Below, one piece after another: positions 24,144 to 35,778 of a DNA stretch of 64,000 nucleotides (within the stretch, counting starts at the first letter, position 1; each line of letters opens with the position of its first letter). Both the position numbers and the translations under genes were made by a program. The DNA is from Apoda limacodes (lineage: Eukaryota > Arthropoda > Insecta > Lepidoptera > Limacodidae): contig OX291550.1 in NCBI GenBank assembly GCA_946406115.1, forward strand, positions 21,242,722 through 21,306,721, read 5' to 3'. A model generated the notes under the pieces. It ran no database searches and was not told the origin of the DNA. It worked only from the letters and a program-made list of their open reading frames with translations.

Positions 24144-27100
24144 CTGAAAAAACAAAGAAATGTGTTAATTAGACGAGTTACAATACAAAATTGTTGTTAT
24201 CTTAGAGAATGTAATGTTAGGTGCACAGTCCTAAAATCTATTTGTGTTTTTCTTTATTGTCTTTAGGAGTTAGGAGTTAGCCATGTCGCCCAGCACAGCA
24301 CACACATGAGCTGTGTGAAGTACTGCACAGCGGCGTCGACTCCATGGGGCACTCGCTTGCCCAAGCTGCAAGCCCCTAGACTAGTCGCTTTGTAAGATTT
24401 GTTAATTTGTTTTACGAATGGCTCGAGTCTAGCTTTCAACAGAGGGATCAGATCAAAAAAGTTTTCAGAAAAAAGTCTTCTCGCTTTGAATTAAAAAAAA
24501 AAATTCTTTGCCGTTAAATCTTCAAAAATTTAAAAAAAAACTTTCTATTGAATAGAGTCAAAGTCAAAGTCAAAATGGTTTATTCAAATAAGGATTTTAC
24601 AATCACTTTTGAATCGTCAAAGTTATAAAATATTATTTTTTGAACCCTCCCACCTTCCCGCCGGTTCACAATGTTGTTGATTTCTACCGAGAAGAATCCG
24701 GCAAGAAACTCGATAGTTACTCTTTTTAGAGTTAATACAGAGGTCCTTTTTCAATTTTCAAAATCACCAAATAAAAAAAAAAAATTGAAGATGGATTTTG
24801 AGCTTTCACGTATGCTACAACGTCGATGAGCGGACCATGCTAATACAATTATTCTAGAGCGATGTATTAGTGTCGTATCACAAGATGTAAGTCGGATAGT
24901 GTCATATTGTTAAGTTTTATGAGTTGCTTAGTACCTAGAACTATAGAAGCGTATGTAAATTGTAGACAGATTGCATGACTGATTATATACAGATACAGTG
25001 TGTTTCAACAACAAAAATCAGAGTCAAAAGCGTCGACGTTTTGGTTAAAAATCTATGTGAAAAATTAGTAAGTAAATTTATACTTATAACATGATTGTTA
25101 TTAATAAGGTAAAAAAAATTAAGCATATACTTATTAACTTCTTAAAAAAACAAATAAAAAAAAATTGTTACTTTGCCCGACTTCCTATCCATAAACCAAT
25201 ATAATATAAAACAGCCAAGTGCTAGGCCGACTCGCGCACGAAGGATTCCGTACCATTATGTATAAAAACGGCCTAACGTTTGTTGTATGGGAGCCCCCTT
25301 AAATATTTATTTTATTCTGTTTTTTAGTATTTGTTATAGCGGCAACAGAAATACATCGTCTGTGAATATTTCAACTGTAACTATTACGGTTCATGAGATA
25401 CAGCCTGGTGACAGACGGACGGACAGCGAAGTCTTAGTAATAGGGTTCCGCTAAATACCCTTTGGGTACGGAGCCCTAAAAATACAGTTCATTAAGTTTG
25501 TAAATATGTTTTTTGTAAATTATTATGTTGATGTTAATGATGCAATAAAAAGTATATTATTATTATTATTGGGCCGTGGCCTACTCTAACGTGTGAAATT
25601 TTGCCAACTGGAAAAAAATCTAACCATTGTTTCATGTTCAATTCAAATTTTGCGCTTAAAAATGGCCATATCATTTCCCCTCACCTTGGGGAGCAAAACG
25701 ACCCAAATCTTCGTGATCAGCGCACAAAATAACCTTTTGAAAAGTAGGTACTTTTAGCTATTCGCATTTTTTTTTCAAAACGGGCTCGATTATGACTTAC
25801 GTGCGACCGGGCTACCCCTCAATATTTTATCCAAGAACAAGCAAACATATCGTTAACTTTTGTAATATAAAAGCAAATATAAAATTAATATTAAAAACTG
25901 ATACACCTTTTAGGGTTCCGTAGCCAAATGGCCAAAACGGAACCCTTATATATTCAAGTCCATTCATATGTCACAGCCTGATAATTCCGCGTTCCAAATT
26001 AATGCGTGAAAGACACGCATTTGGTCGGTTTTTATTCTATCTTTGTCTACAATAGATAGGAATATGTGTATTTAAAGAAGAAAATAAAGTCTCCCATTGA
26101 TCAAAATGATTTTCTTTTTTAATTATTCGTGCAAAAAAACAAAAGCTAAAAACACTTGCGAATAAGTTTCTGCTAATATATTCCTACAAGTAATTTGGCT
26201 ACTATACTTATCAAGTATATAATATCAAGATGGAGGTACGGGTCCCTACAGGCGCAACTCAAAATACTTACATTCCTAGCAAACAATTAACTGGTCATTT
26301 ACATGGAAAACAAAAATTAATGTTCTCTATATTACATTAATGGAAATGCATGTACCTAGTTATTCAATGCGACTTTGACCTCATTCCTCTGACCTGCCAT
26401 TCGAAGTATTCTCAAACCCAACGCAACTTACAACAAAATCATGCCTCAATTCAAAATGAAACCAATTACTTAGAACTTAAGATTGAAATTCTGTTTTATT
26501 TTATTATAAGACAGAATGTCAACATAACATAATGTGCAGAGTCATATGACACAAATAAAACAACATCTAAACTCTAGGACGTAAGGTACAAAATCGTTTG
26601 AAATATAGAAAAATCTAAATGCAGGTGACACTCCTCGATACAAATAGGCGAACTCAACAGCTGATTGCTAAACGTATTATTTTGATAACCTAATACATAC
26701 GTAAATACTACTAGATCGCGAGTTCACAGCAGTTCACGCAATAAATCTACACTAATATTATAAAGAGGAAAGATTTGTAAATACAAAAATTGTAACTCAA
26801 AAACTACTGGACCGTTTTGAAAAATTCTTTCACCATTAGAATGCTATATTATCCCTAAGTAACATAGGCTATATTTATTACTAGGAAAAATAAGGGATCC
26901 CTACTAAAACTTTTTGCATTGTAATTTTTGATTATTAATTTATAATTTAAAATAAATATCTAACTTTTTACAATTTACAATTCAAACTAAAATTTTAAAT
27001 TTATTTATTTTTTAAATTTTTGAATAATATCTAATTTTAATTTTTATTAATAATTTAAGTTTTTTTCTATTTATCGGGATAACTACTAACATCTTTTTAA

Positions 27101-30100
27101 GTTGTTGTATTAACAACATTAATATGGCCTAAGTTGTCTGAAATAAATAAAATTTAATTGAATTGAATAAAACTTCAATAATGTAACTCAAGGTGTAAAA
27201 AATGTCATGAAATGTCTTTCATCGCATGCTCTGCGGAAACTATTGATGATAGAACAAAAAAATGTTCTACAGCATTAAATTATACAATATAAAAGAACAT
27301 ATCGCTGCCTAGTTAGTAGTGTGGCCGACTGCTGTGCAGAGGGTGTGGGTTCGATAACCGCAGTGGACAAACATGTATGTATTTGTAATATATATGTATT
27401 TGTATCCATTGTCTGGTCACCATAACACAAGCTCTGCTTACTTTATTATTTATTCAATATCTATAAAAAATCTTCGCGATACTATATGTCCAACTATTGT
27501 AGTTATGTCACTATAACTACTTCATTACATTTAAAAAATGGATAGAAATGCCAACCAAAATCAGACCATGTTACAAATACCTTCGTATTATTACTTATCT
27601 AAATAATTTATTTCGTATTCAAGACTGTTTCAATACCCATAGATTACTTTTTAGATTATTCAAATTGGACATTCCATTCAAAAGATATAACGAATTTAAA
27701 ATTTTCAATCTAAACAAAATACTTATAGAAAAATAAACGCCGCCGCCGCGCCGCGCCGTGATCGACTCATACGCGCGGTCGGCTCCCTGCTCCCTCCGAC
27801 GCAACCGACATTAAATATTTATATTTTTGCAAAGCAAAAACATAAAACTTAAAAAAAATGTTTATAGATAAAAATATAAATTGTAATTGAAAAAAAAACC
27901 CCTTATGTCATGCATAAAGATACATTTATTCTACGTTTATCCCAAAATGTTTAAAAAATAAAAGTCCATCTGTGCGAAGCCGGGAAAAACATCATATCCT
28001 TCCGCTTCGAATCAAGGTTAACGCTATAGAATTTTCTATGGTAGTTCGCATATATACAAAACGCATCGCAAGTAAAGAGGAACAAGGCAGTCCCCAGGCA
28101 TAACTCCTAACATGGCGGGGGATCTCCCCTTTACCGCCGCTCCACAATTGGCGAAACTGAGCTGAACAAATATGACGCACCTTCCGTAGCAGCATTCCAC
28201 TCCTCCTACGTACACGGACCAGTTATCTACCGTACGCTTCGCATTACAGAGCTTCATCAGGACCAATAGGTGGAACTAACACGACGATCTGAAGGCTCCA
28301 AACGAATATTGCTATTATGCTCTATTGCTGATATGTGCACGGAGAAATTTTTTTAGTGGCTACAAGTAAATAATAGTAATAATCACTTATTAGTATTATT
28401 CACTTATTAAAATAATTCTAGTTAATGATACCAGAATTGCTAATCAGGCTAGAGAGAAAAATATTAGTTATACCGAGGACAAGTAAATTACACTGACGAT
28501 TACCAATGAGTTTTACTTATTGTACTTACTAACAGGAATATAATTAGTAAGTAAAATTTAATGGAATGCAAAAACTATAACACGCTTACACTCAGCGTTT
28601 AATTACACCGACGATATGAGTTAGTGGTCCTGATGAAAGCTCTGTGATGCGAAGCGTACGGATGATATTAACTGGTCAGTGTACCTGGTAGATAAGGAAG
28701 GGGCTGCGGCTGATAGGGCGTCAGAAATCTCTTTAGTTCAAAGTTTCTATTTGTGGAGCGGCGACTAAGGGGAATCCCGCCATAAGAGAATTTATACCTG
28801 GAGAACGCCTTGTCATACTTTACTTACATTTCGGAATGTCCGTATATATGCGAACTATCGAAAAAACTTCAATAGCGCGATGTAGGACGCGTGACATCAC
28901 CCTTGATTCGTAGCGGTACGATATGATGTTTGTTATTAGTAAACTTCACTAATTCTTAAAAAGGTGTTTGTAAACGTTAATTGATTGGCCTTCACTGTTA
29001 TGACAAGTAGTGTTTTTAATTAAACCTATTTGTAATCTTTAGTAAGCTTTATATGTTGATATTAATTATCCTACTCATAAATTCGAGTTTTATAGGATTT
29101 GTAGAATTCTGTAATCCGAAGAAAAAAATTATTATTTTCGGAAAGTGATAAAACTATGTTGTAGATATTAGTTTACGGAAATAATAAAATGTACCAAAAT
29201 TTATATTGTTTTGTAATTTCGAGATTTTTTTTTAAATTAATAAAATTTAGTATTAACGCATTTTAATAAACAGTTTTTTAATTCGAACAATATTTTTTTT
29301 CTCCGTGTACAATGTGATTTCCTAGAAAGCCAGAGTTCCAATTCTGGGCTTCGTCAGATACGTTACCTTATTGACATATTGACTGAGATGTCATAATCTA
29401 AGAACATCAGCTACAGCAGAATTCTTTTCAGATTTCAGTGCCTATTCAAGTTACCTTCCATCAGGTCCGACTGGTTGATTCATGAGCCTCGTCTTTAGGA
29501 CGTCGGCGGGAGTACCAAGCACTGCAGCGACCAGCCCGGCGACCACGGCAGCGGTAGCATGCAAACCCGCATGGTCGCCGACACCGAATTCTCGTGCTAG
29601 GAACTGTTTGGTGTAGTCGTACGCTGCTAAATCACCCATGTTCACCAGAGCTGCGCGCTGGACGTTTGGTATCGCTCCTGAGGATTGATAAAACCATTGA
29701 AAGGGTTAGGTTCTCAGTACGGTTGCAAATAGATTAGGGGTGACCAATGCGATAGGGTTCGAAAGAGGCATTCTTTATGGAATGGTTAAATAACTACTTT
29801 AATAGTTGTTCTGATGGAGTCAAAGTGACATCATATTCCGCTTTGGGTGACACCCTTATTGACACAGATAAATAGACAGGCAATTGTCACTAGAACCCAC
29901 AGTCCAGCATCGAGGCATGTGCGAAAATTACTTTTCAATAAAAACGGGGGAGTTTCATAAATAGCTATTAAAATATTATTGGCAACTTTTTGCTTACGTC
30001 ACCAAACCCACGCATACAAAATATCTTATGGTAGTAGCTTACCTCTCCAGAAGCCTAAGATGCCAGCCTGTTTGTACAGCATAGCGTAGACCTCTCGGCA

Positions 30101-33100
30101 GTTGGTAAACCTCGGCGGCTTGCCCTGCAGCACGCGGCGACCTTCCGCCTGCATCTGAACCTTCACCAGGTCGGTGGGTGACGCTATCAGCTGCGCCAAA
30201 GAACCCGCCGCCAGGCCCCCTGCCGAGCTAACCCGCATCTAGTTAAGTTGCTGCACTTTTATGTTACTTTGCTAAATTTAACATCTATTCAAACTTAAAT
30301 AATATGAATTTTGATATATGTATACTTTCAGAGCAAATATTTCACATTACATAGTCATATGGCTATGTATTAATAAATGTGTATTGAGTCTATTACTATA
30401 AGGCAGGTCAACAAACTACCACCACCGATATTAATCCTAAACGAACACCGTAGTTACCTAGGTACTGAATTACTAGTCAATTTTCTAGAAATTTTTGGTC
30501 ACAACAACAGCTGTCTGTCTGTCAAGTGCCTTTTTCTCTAGTTAGCGTGGAGCATTAATCAATATCAAGGATCTGTAAAAAATCTGCTTAAAAATCAACA
30601 AAAAATACGGCCACTTATCCCCGTATTCTCACACTCGTAAAAAAAATAAGATTAAGAGCTCTCTAAGACGACACTGGAAGCTGGAAGTAGAACGAACGGA
30701 CAAGCGGAATGTTGTATAGGTTACAATACCAGCGTGTACACGTACCGGATGACGGACCGATTGTATTGATTCGTCCGACGTTGTGTCGTCTACAAGAGCC
30801 CTTATAAAGGGTACTTCCCGTAACCTAATCATGAAGTTTGGAAAGAAGCAAGGTCGAAAAGGACAAAGAAAAACTCGACATACATCAATAAACAAACTTA
30901 TTTTATTTGCTGTTGAAGAACTGACCGTGACGTATATCAATTTATGGGAGAACATTTTGTTAACCTGAAAGTTAAGTTTGTCTTTAATTATGAACACAAA
31001 AGTTTGCTGGAACTCTCGGTGCGCGTGTCTAACTAGCGCTTGTCCGCTTTTCTGCTATTGAAAACCCTAAACGTTGAGAAAATGCCAATGAAAACTGAAA
31101 ACCAAGCCCTTATGTTTTGACTTATGGGTTAAGAGTGTCATCGTAACACGTTTTTATAGTGATAATTATTACTGTTAAGATATTAGGGATATACAGACAG
31201 ACGAACGGCGGCATAGGATAAGTAATAGAACAGTTGTTGTTCCGTTCCGCGGTTCCTAAGAACTTCTTTAAGGGGCTACTTCGGGACTTCACAGCGCGCT
31301 CTAATTTACTAGCGGTGCTGCTCCTACACGAGCGAGTCGAGCGTTCATACGTATGAAAGAAAGAGTAAGCAACTACTCTGCTAATAAACGTATGCTCTGA
31401 TTTTTAAAAGATAAACACGAAATTGCACTAAATATATAGAGTAAATAATTGCAGTTCCAGAACCAACGTATTAAGAATACCCATTATCTTTAAAATAAAA
31501 TATTAATCTTCGAAAAACATTGACATTTTGCAATTCCTACTAAAGATGTAATCGGAGGGTAAAAGAAGAGTGAAAATAAAAACTTGATCCAATTGGATAC
31601 CAAATAACGTTTATTAATGTTTAAAATACATAGGTATTGTTAAAGATTAAATACGTGGTATGTCTATAGATCAAAAAGGAAAAATAACAGGCTTCTGCAC
31701 GCTTTTAAGGTAGACCCTTTATAAAAAAATATAAAACATATTTTGTCGACTCGTGAGGGACTTGAACCCCCGACCACCTCTACTTTGAAATTAGTTGGGC
31801 GCTCTAACCGCTGAGCTAACGAACCATGACATAACTTAATGTAATTTTGGATAGATATCGGTTTGTCCCAACTCGTCGCTATTATAGTATGAAATATTAC
31901 AGGCTGACTTAACCTAAACCAACTCACTACAAACAACCACAGGTCAAAGCAAGGTTTTTTTGTAGTTTGTACTTACGGCAGCTGTCAATGTCAAATTTTG
32001 ACTACCGATACACTTGATTTTATACGTGCCGTGGTTTCTTGTGGTCGTGGCAACCCAGCTCATTTGTTTTTATATACGTTTTTTTTTTTTAATTTTTAAT
32101 GTTAGACCAACATAAAAATAGTCTTTCTTCATCCTATTGTTACCTATAACTTTAAAACTAAAAATTGTCATTTTGACAGCAAAAACTGACCTAATCTAAG
32201 AACTTATAGCGCCGTAAAACCTGATATGCAAGTTCAGTACTAGGTATATACATATACTAGTAAAGCCTACGTATATGATTTTGGGCGTCGTGTTTCGTAA
32301 TTATTTACCATTCATCGTCACAGTCGTGTATCTAATATCAGTACTAATGGGCAAGGCAAACGTTTGAAATAGGTGTAGGATAAAAACAATTTGAAGGCGT
32401 ATTGGTAAAGTACGACGCACACTAAACAATTCGCAATATGAAAAATTTAGTTATATTTTTTATTCGCACCCCATTGGGTGGCTTCATTTTGAGACTTTAA
32501 AAATGCCTTTGAGGTTCTTAAATGTGTGCCTCCTTTAATTTTTAACAAATCTTCTGCTCCCTCTCTACAACAGTTTCTGCGTTGAGACCCTCACCTATAG
32601 ACGCTATTCCCAAAGACACCTTCCCGTTTTCATCCTTGAACGCGTCCCGGAACTTCTCGTAAATGATGAGCCTAAATCCAGAGTAGATGGCATGTCGCTG
32701 GAACATGGGCATCAGGCCGCTCCACAGTTTCAAGACACCTTCTTTCTTCACTATTCCCGCAGCTGTGGCAATCATTCCGTGATTCTCTAGCTGAAAATAA
32801 AATTGGCAATATAAGAAGGTACATAAAGATAACATTTAACCAAAGAGCAACACGGCATCCTGCTTAACTAATAAGATAACACTATTTGACATTATTCTTC
32901 AACACATTTTCATGAAAGAAAATTAGCAAAATAGGAAGGTACATAAAGATATCATTTAACTAATAAGCTATCATTTAATACAATTTTTTTATACATTTTC
33001 CCGTAAAATGTTACTTTTTGCTCAGATTTTAGGTTTAAAATGAAACTAAAGACGTCATTCTTGTAATTATAAGTTAAAAATCTCTAGAAATAGTAACTTT

Positions 33101-35778
33101 CTCGGCCTTGTCCGGAAAAGTATTCGACCAATCTAAGTGCTCTCACTATAATTTGTATCTTGTTGCTTAGTAAACAAGGTCCATAATGTGTTGCTATTTT
33201 AAAAAATGCCGCGTCGCGTCGCCTCTCGGTATGAGCTGACCCTAAATCGTATTTTTTTTTTAGAAGCGTTGACAGCTTTGTAAGGGCGTTCGCTGCCTTA
33301 AGCGGGACCCGCTGCGCGGATGGCCAACTTACGCTGGAACGTTTAACTTTGTGCTCCGCCAAGTGTTAGTTGAGCTTATGCGGCGACCCGCCTTCGGCTA
33401 AGTGCGTGCGGTCAACTTACACTGGCCGGAGCATAAGTTTGTTGAACATTCCATCGTAAGTTGTGCCATCCATGCGGCGAGTCCCGCTTAACGCAGCGGA
33501 CGCCCTAAAACTCCTCGCTTCCGGCCTTAGCCTTCGAAATCAATCGTCCGAGTCCGAGTATCATTTTACACGCCGTAAAAGAACTCTATGGTTGTCCTGG
33601 GCAAAATATTGCAAGAAGTACGAGGCAACACGGTAAATGTTTGGCTTGCAACAGTTGCAATCTAAGACTGAATAAAACCTATTCTGCAATCATTTATCTA
33701 CCTACTTTTATATATATAGGTTCTTCTCTATCCTAGGTTATCTACTACAAAAATATAGTATAACCAAATGTGTAATAAAGTTTGTGCAAGGATAAGTATC
33801 ATATTTCCGCTGATGTAAGACCTGTTCTAAAACTCAGGGAAAATATACTACCTTATAACCATGTTTAGCGGCGGCCACTTCCGATTGTATCTGCAATCTT
33901 GTCTTGGTCAGGTCAAAAGGGTACGTCGCTGTAAATATAAGAAGTTTATTGCACATTAACTATCTGTAATGAAGCAGGAAGCAGGAGTAATACAATTTAA
34001 AATATCATTTACCAGATAAGAACTTAATCGTAGGTACCTAAATTAGAATGTAAGAGAAGAAATATTGTACCTACCCACTAACATTAAATAGGTAGTTGTA
34101 GGAATCTATCTTATCTTTGATGCGTCACCTATATAGGTATTTCTGTCTGACATAATTGAAGCCTTAATTGACAAGGGCAGGTAATAAGGAGTTACGTATT
34201 TGCCATAGAGTTTTTTTAAGTATAAAGACAAAAGAAGAATAAAAAACAATTATGGCTGCTTAGTTTTTCTGCATAGCCTATCTCGTAGCGGTTTATAAGA
34301 AACACTATTAGAGATAGGTATATTAATGCCTGTATTCTCATTGTTTATCTTAGTTATTTTAATGCCAAGGTCACGAAATTTGGCACGTTATATAATGAGT
34401 TATACTAACACATAGAATGTTATCTATGTACTAACACTACATCCTGTAATTTGCTCAAGATTTTCAAGGGGTTAAAAAAACTACACGCTATAAGGAAGTC
34501 AACAATATATAAGTAACTAACTGGTCCCCCGGGGCGATACTTGAGTAAGATATGTTCGACCCATGCACGCTGTCACACACCCTTTTAAATCTACCTTGTC
34601 ACTATATCAAACATCGGAACTCCCATACAAAATTTCATTTAATAAATAAGCACATGTTCAGTCAGATCATATTTTTTTATTTTAACCATATTAACCGGCT
34701 CATAATAAAAACAGACAAAGAAGAAAAATAAAGACGGTTACAATTTATAGGTAGTATGTTTTAATATACTTATGGATATAAACTTCCAATAAAAAGTTAT
34801 GTCAAACGTGTAGAGTACCTACATTTTATCTTTTTCGGATTCGCGTGAAATAAAACTAAAAATTTTGCAACTTTGTCAAAAGCAATTTTTAATTAAAAAT
34901 ACCAACGAAGTGCTAGTAGGACTTGCACACGAAGGTTTCCGTACCATTATCTATAAAAACGGCCAAAAAAATCACGTTTGTTGTATGGGAAATTTATTTA
35001 AATATTTGTTTTATTTTAATATAATTATTAATTTTTAGAGTGACTATATAACTAAATATTTTGTAAATATTTTAAGCGTCTACCTGTTGCCGTTATCAAT
35101 ATCGAGCAAAAAAAATCACGTTTGTTGTATGGAAGCCCCCTTTAATATTTGTTTTATAGTATTTGTTGCTATAGCGTCAACAGAAATACATCTTCTGTGA
35201 AAATTTCAACTGTCTAACTATCACGGTTCATGAGATACAGCCTGGTGACAGACGGACGGACAGACAGCGGAATCTTAGTAATAGGATTCCGCTAATTACC
35301 CTTTGGGTACGGAACGATAAAAAGCCAAAAAAATATATTTAGTTTATCCAGAATTTCCGAAATAGCCAAACCGACCTAATCTCAAGTAACGCGTTTACTA
35401 ACGAACAGTAATTAATGTTTATTTATTGTATTTTTTCTGAACTGACTATGCAGTTGGCTGATGCAGCCATTACTGCTCCACCGGGCGTTACTGCTCCACC
35501 GGGCTTATTTATATTATAAGTAGTAGATCATAATTATGTAATCTCTTCTGCCGTCGAATGCGGCACAGTGGTACGCAGGTACTGTGCTGTGCTCCTTGTA
35601 TATTTTTTCTCTAAGCTTGTGTGTGGAAGGAAGCACTGTGTTTGACAGGATGAAAAAAAAAAAATACATATATACCGGTTTCTGCAGCCAAAGCCCCCAT
35701 TACGGCGACCGCATACCGCGAAAACACCGAGTCGGTGTTTTGCGCTGCAGGGTGGTCAGCGTTGCGTAGAACCGGCAT
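23969..35778 (-). CDS. Ucp4: UCP4-like mitochondrial carrier, copy A
   Basis: Inner-membrane carrier of the SLC25 family, UCP4 group: six transmembrane helices expected, proton or anion transport inferred from family. Six exons: 35778-35676, 33928-33852, 32790-32595, 30219-30043, 29677-29455, 24143-23969; 316 aa. All junctions are GT-AG and phase-consistent. Signature repeats: YPFDLTK (P38), SPTDLVK (P140), TPADVLK (P241). UCP4 hallmarks: RLQIQSE after repeat 1, VQRAALVNMGDLAAYD, RLMNQPVGPDGR, and the end MYKGFLPLWMRLGPWALINW. The ATG at 35778 gives a short N-terminus with SRYAVAVMGALAAE as helix 1, as in copy B. The last intron is 5.3 kb and holds a big inverted repeat. A tandem paralogue lies upstream at 54863-61258. 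Whether it corresponds to Drosophila Ucp4A, B or C is open. Confidence 0.92.
24568..24735. repeat. Interspersed repeat (GTTTATTCAAA family), copy 2
   Basis: AAAATGGTTTATTCAAATAA start and 'GGCAAGAAACTCGATAGTTA' end, parallel to 20945-21070. Lies in intron 5 of Ucp4 A. Confidence 0.5.
25215..25490. repeat. Repeat ending TTTGGGTACGGA, short copy
   Basis: Shares the blocks TTTGTTGTATGGGAGCCCCC, CGGTTCATGAGATACAGCC, GACAGACGGACGG and the end CCCTTTGGGTACGGA with 34905-35325 and 39025-39448, but lacks their second GTTTGTTGTATGG segment. Class unknown. Confidence 0.65.
25491..26748. other. Intron 5 of Ucp4 A, mostly unassigned
   Basis: AT-rich. A phrase near 25912-25935 (AGGGTTCCGTAGCCAAATGG) has a relative at 63899 and looks like an old repeat end. 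No exon seen. Confidence 0.35.
26749..26890 (+). mobile_element. Lep1-like Helitron 5' part
   Basis: CTACACTAATATTATAAAGAG then AAACTACTGGACCGTTTTGA, the usual 5' text of lepidopteran short Helitrons. No CTAG end was found downstream, so truncated. Confidence 0.5.
27303..27440 (+). repeat. tRNA-derived SINE-like repeat
   Basis: A-box-like TAGTTAGTAGTGTGGCCGA followed by B-box GGGTTCGATAACC, then a T/A-rich body. Minus-strand relative at 4138-4268. Confidence 0.55.
27975..28275 (-). repeat. Long inverted repeat, arm 1
   Basis: Reverse complement aligns over ~300 bp with 28630-28935: shared anchors TGCGAAGCGTACGG, TTGTGGAGCGGCG, TATATATGCGAACTA and GGATATGATGTTT-like. The arms are old, with many substitutions and indels. 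Intron 5 of Ucp4 A. Confidence 0.8.
28630..28935 (+). repeat. Long inverted repeat, arm 2
   Basis: Partner of 27975-28275 with a loop of about 350 bp. Starts GTTAGTGGTCCTGATGAAAG and ends near TACGATATGATGTTTG. No clear outer terminal repeat or target duplication seen. Confidence 0.8.
28936..29454. other. Intron 5 of Ucp4 A, no feature seen
   Basis: AT-rich sequence between the inverted repeat and the donor of exon 5. Confidence 0.4.
29455..29677 (-). CDS. Ucp4: Ucp4 A exon 5
   Basis: Acceptor CTCAG, donor AAG/GTAACT. Encodes VQRAALVNMGDLAAYDYTK, helix 5 and the third signature TPADVLKTRLMNQP (residues ~185-259). Confidence 0.93.
30043..30219 (-). CDS. Ucp4: Ucp4 A exon 4
   Basis: Acceptor TTAGCTCGGCAG, chosen because it is the only one that keeps phase 1 and gives SIGGLAAGSLAQLIA; the apparent ATG at 30238 is intronic. 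Carries the second signature SPTDLVKVQMQAEGRR. Donor GAG/GTAAGC. Confidence 0.9.
30530..31747. other. Intron 3 of Ucp4 A, repeat-like text
   Basis: A phrase at 30800-30860 (GTACTTCCCGTAACC..., ATCATGAAGTTTGGAAAGAA) has relatives at 46035-46085 and 46370-46400, so it belongs to a dispersed repeat. The rest is unassigned. Confidence 0.35.
31748..31825 (-). tRNA. tRNA-like sequence, probably pseudogene
   Basis: The minus strand gives GGTTCGT ... ACGAGTC as a 7-bp acceptor (two wobbles), D arm GCTC/GAGC, A box TAGCTCAGCGG, B box GGTTCAAGTCC and a T stem GGGGG/CCCTC. The anticodon arm does not fold: between position 26 and the variable loop only a mismatched short stem with an eight-base loop is possible, so no anticodon can be assigned. 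A run of seven T follows 3'. Either a tRNA pseudogene or a SINE head, in intron 3 of Ucp4 A. Confidence 0.45.
32595..32790 (-). CDS. Ucp4: Ucp4 A exon 3
   Basis: Acceptor TTTTCAG, donor ATAG/GTGAGG. Encodes LENHGMIATAAGIVKKEG, LWSGLMPMFQRHAIYSGFR and LIIYEKFRD (residues 61-126), helix 2 and the loop to helix 3. Confidence 0.93.
33284..33505. mobile_element. Harbinger-like MITE with TAA duplications
   Basis: TAA (33281-33283) GGGCGTTCGCTGCCTTAAGC ... inverted GGGCGTCCGCTGCGTTAAGC, then TAA (33506-33508). The arms stay complementary for most of the 222 bp. A 3-bp TWA duplication is the PIF/Harbinger signature. Intron 2 of Ucp4 A. Confidence 0.7.
33852..33928 (-). CDS. Ucp4: Ucp4 A exon 2
   Basis: Acceptor ATATTTACAG, donor AAG/GTAGTA. 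Encodes TYPFDLTKTRLQIQSEVAAA, the first carrier signature (residues 35-60). Confidence 0.93.
34905..35325. repeat. Repeat ending TTTGGGTACGGA, full copy
   Basis: Begins GTGCTAGTAGGACTTGCACA, has AATCACGTTTGTTGTATGG twice about 133 bp apart, then the GAGATACAGCCTGGTGACAG block and the TACCCTTTGGGTACGGAACG end. Same layout as 39025-39448. Intron 1 of Ucp4 A. Confidence 0.75.
35440..35510 (-). mobile_element. LINE 3'-end scrap
   Basis: The minus strand reads AGTAATGGCTGCATCAGCCA, close to the last bases before the A tail of the LINE ending at 48810. A GCCCGGTGGAGCAGTAACG unit is doubled here. Confidence 0.6.
35676..35778 (-). CDS. Ucp4: Ucp4 A exon 1 (start codon)
   Basis: ATG at 35776-35778; 34 codons plus one base, donor ACCG/GTATAT. 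Encodes MPVLRNADH at the start and SRYAVAVMGALAAE at the end. It aligns with exon 1 of copy B (MKTPVLQN ... VRYCVAVLGAWTAE), which supports the start. Confidence 0.88.

Noticed and set aside
27736..27812. GC-rich CGCCGCCGCCGCG patch as a CpG promoter
   Set aside because: Isolated, lying in a UCP4 intron, with no exon or motif beside it. Probably a repeat remnant.
30220..30238. ATG at 30238 as a start or exon-4 beginning of UCP4 A
   Set aside because: An in-frame TAG precedes it, and the phase-1 donor of exon 3 cannot join it. The GGCAG acceptor at 30220 restores the conserved SIGG.
31664..31936. 90-codon frame with SLAQRLERPTN
   Set aside because: This is the usual false translation of a tRNA-like sequence.
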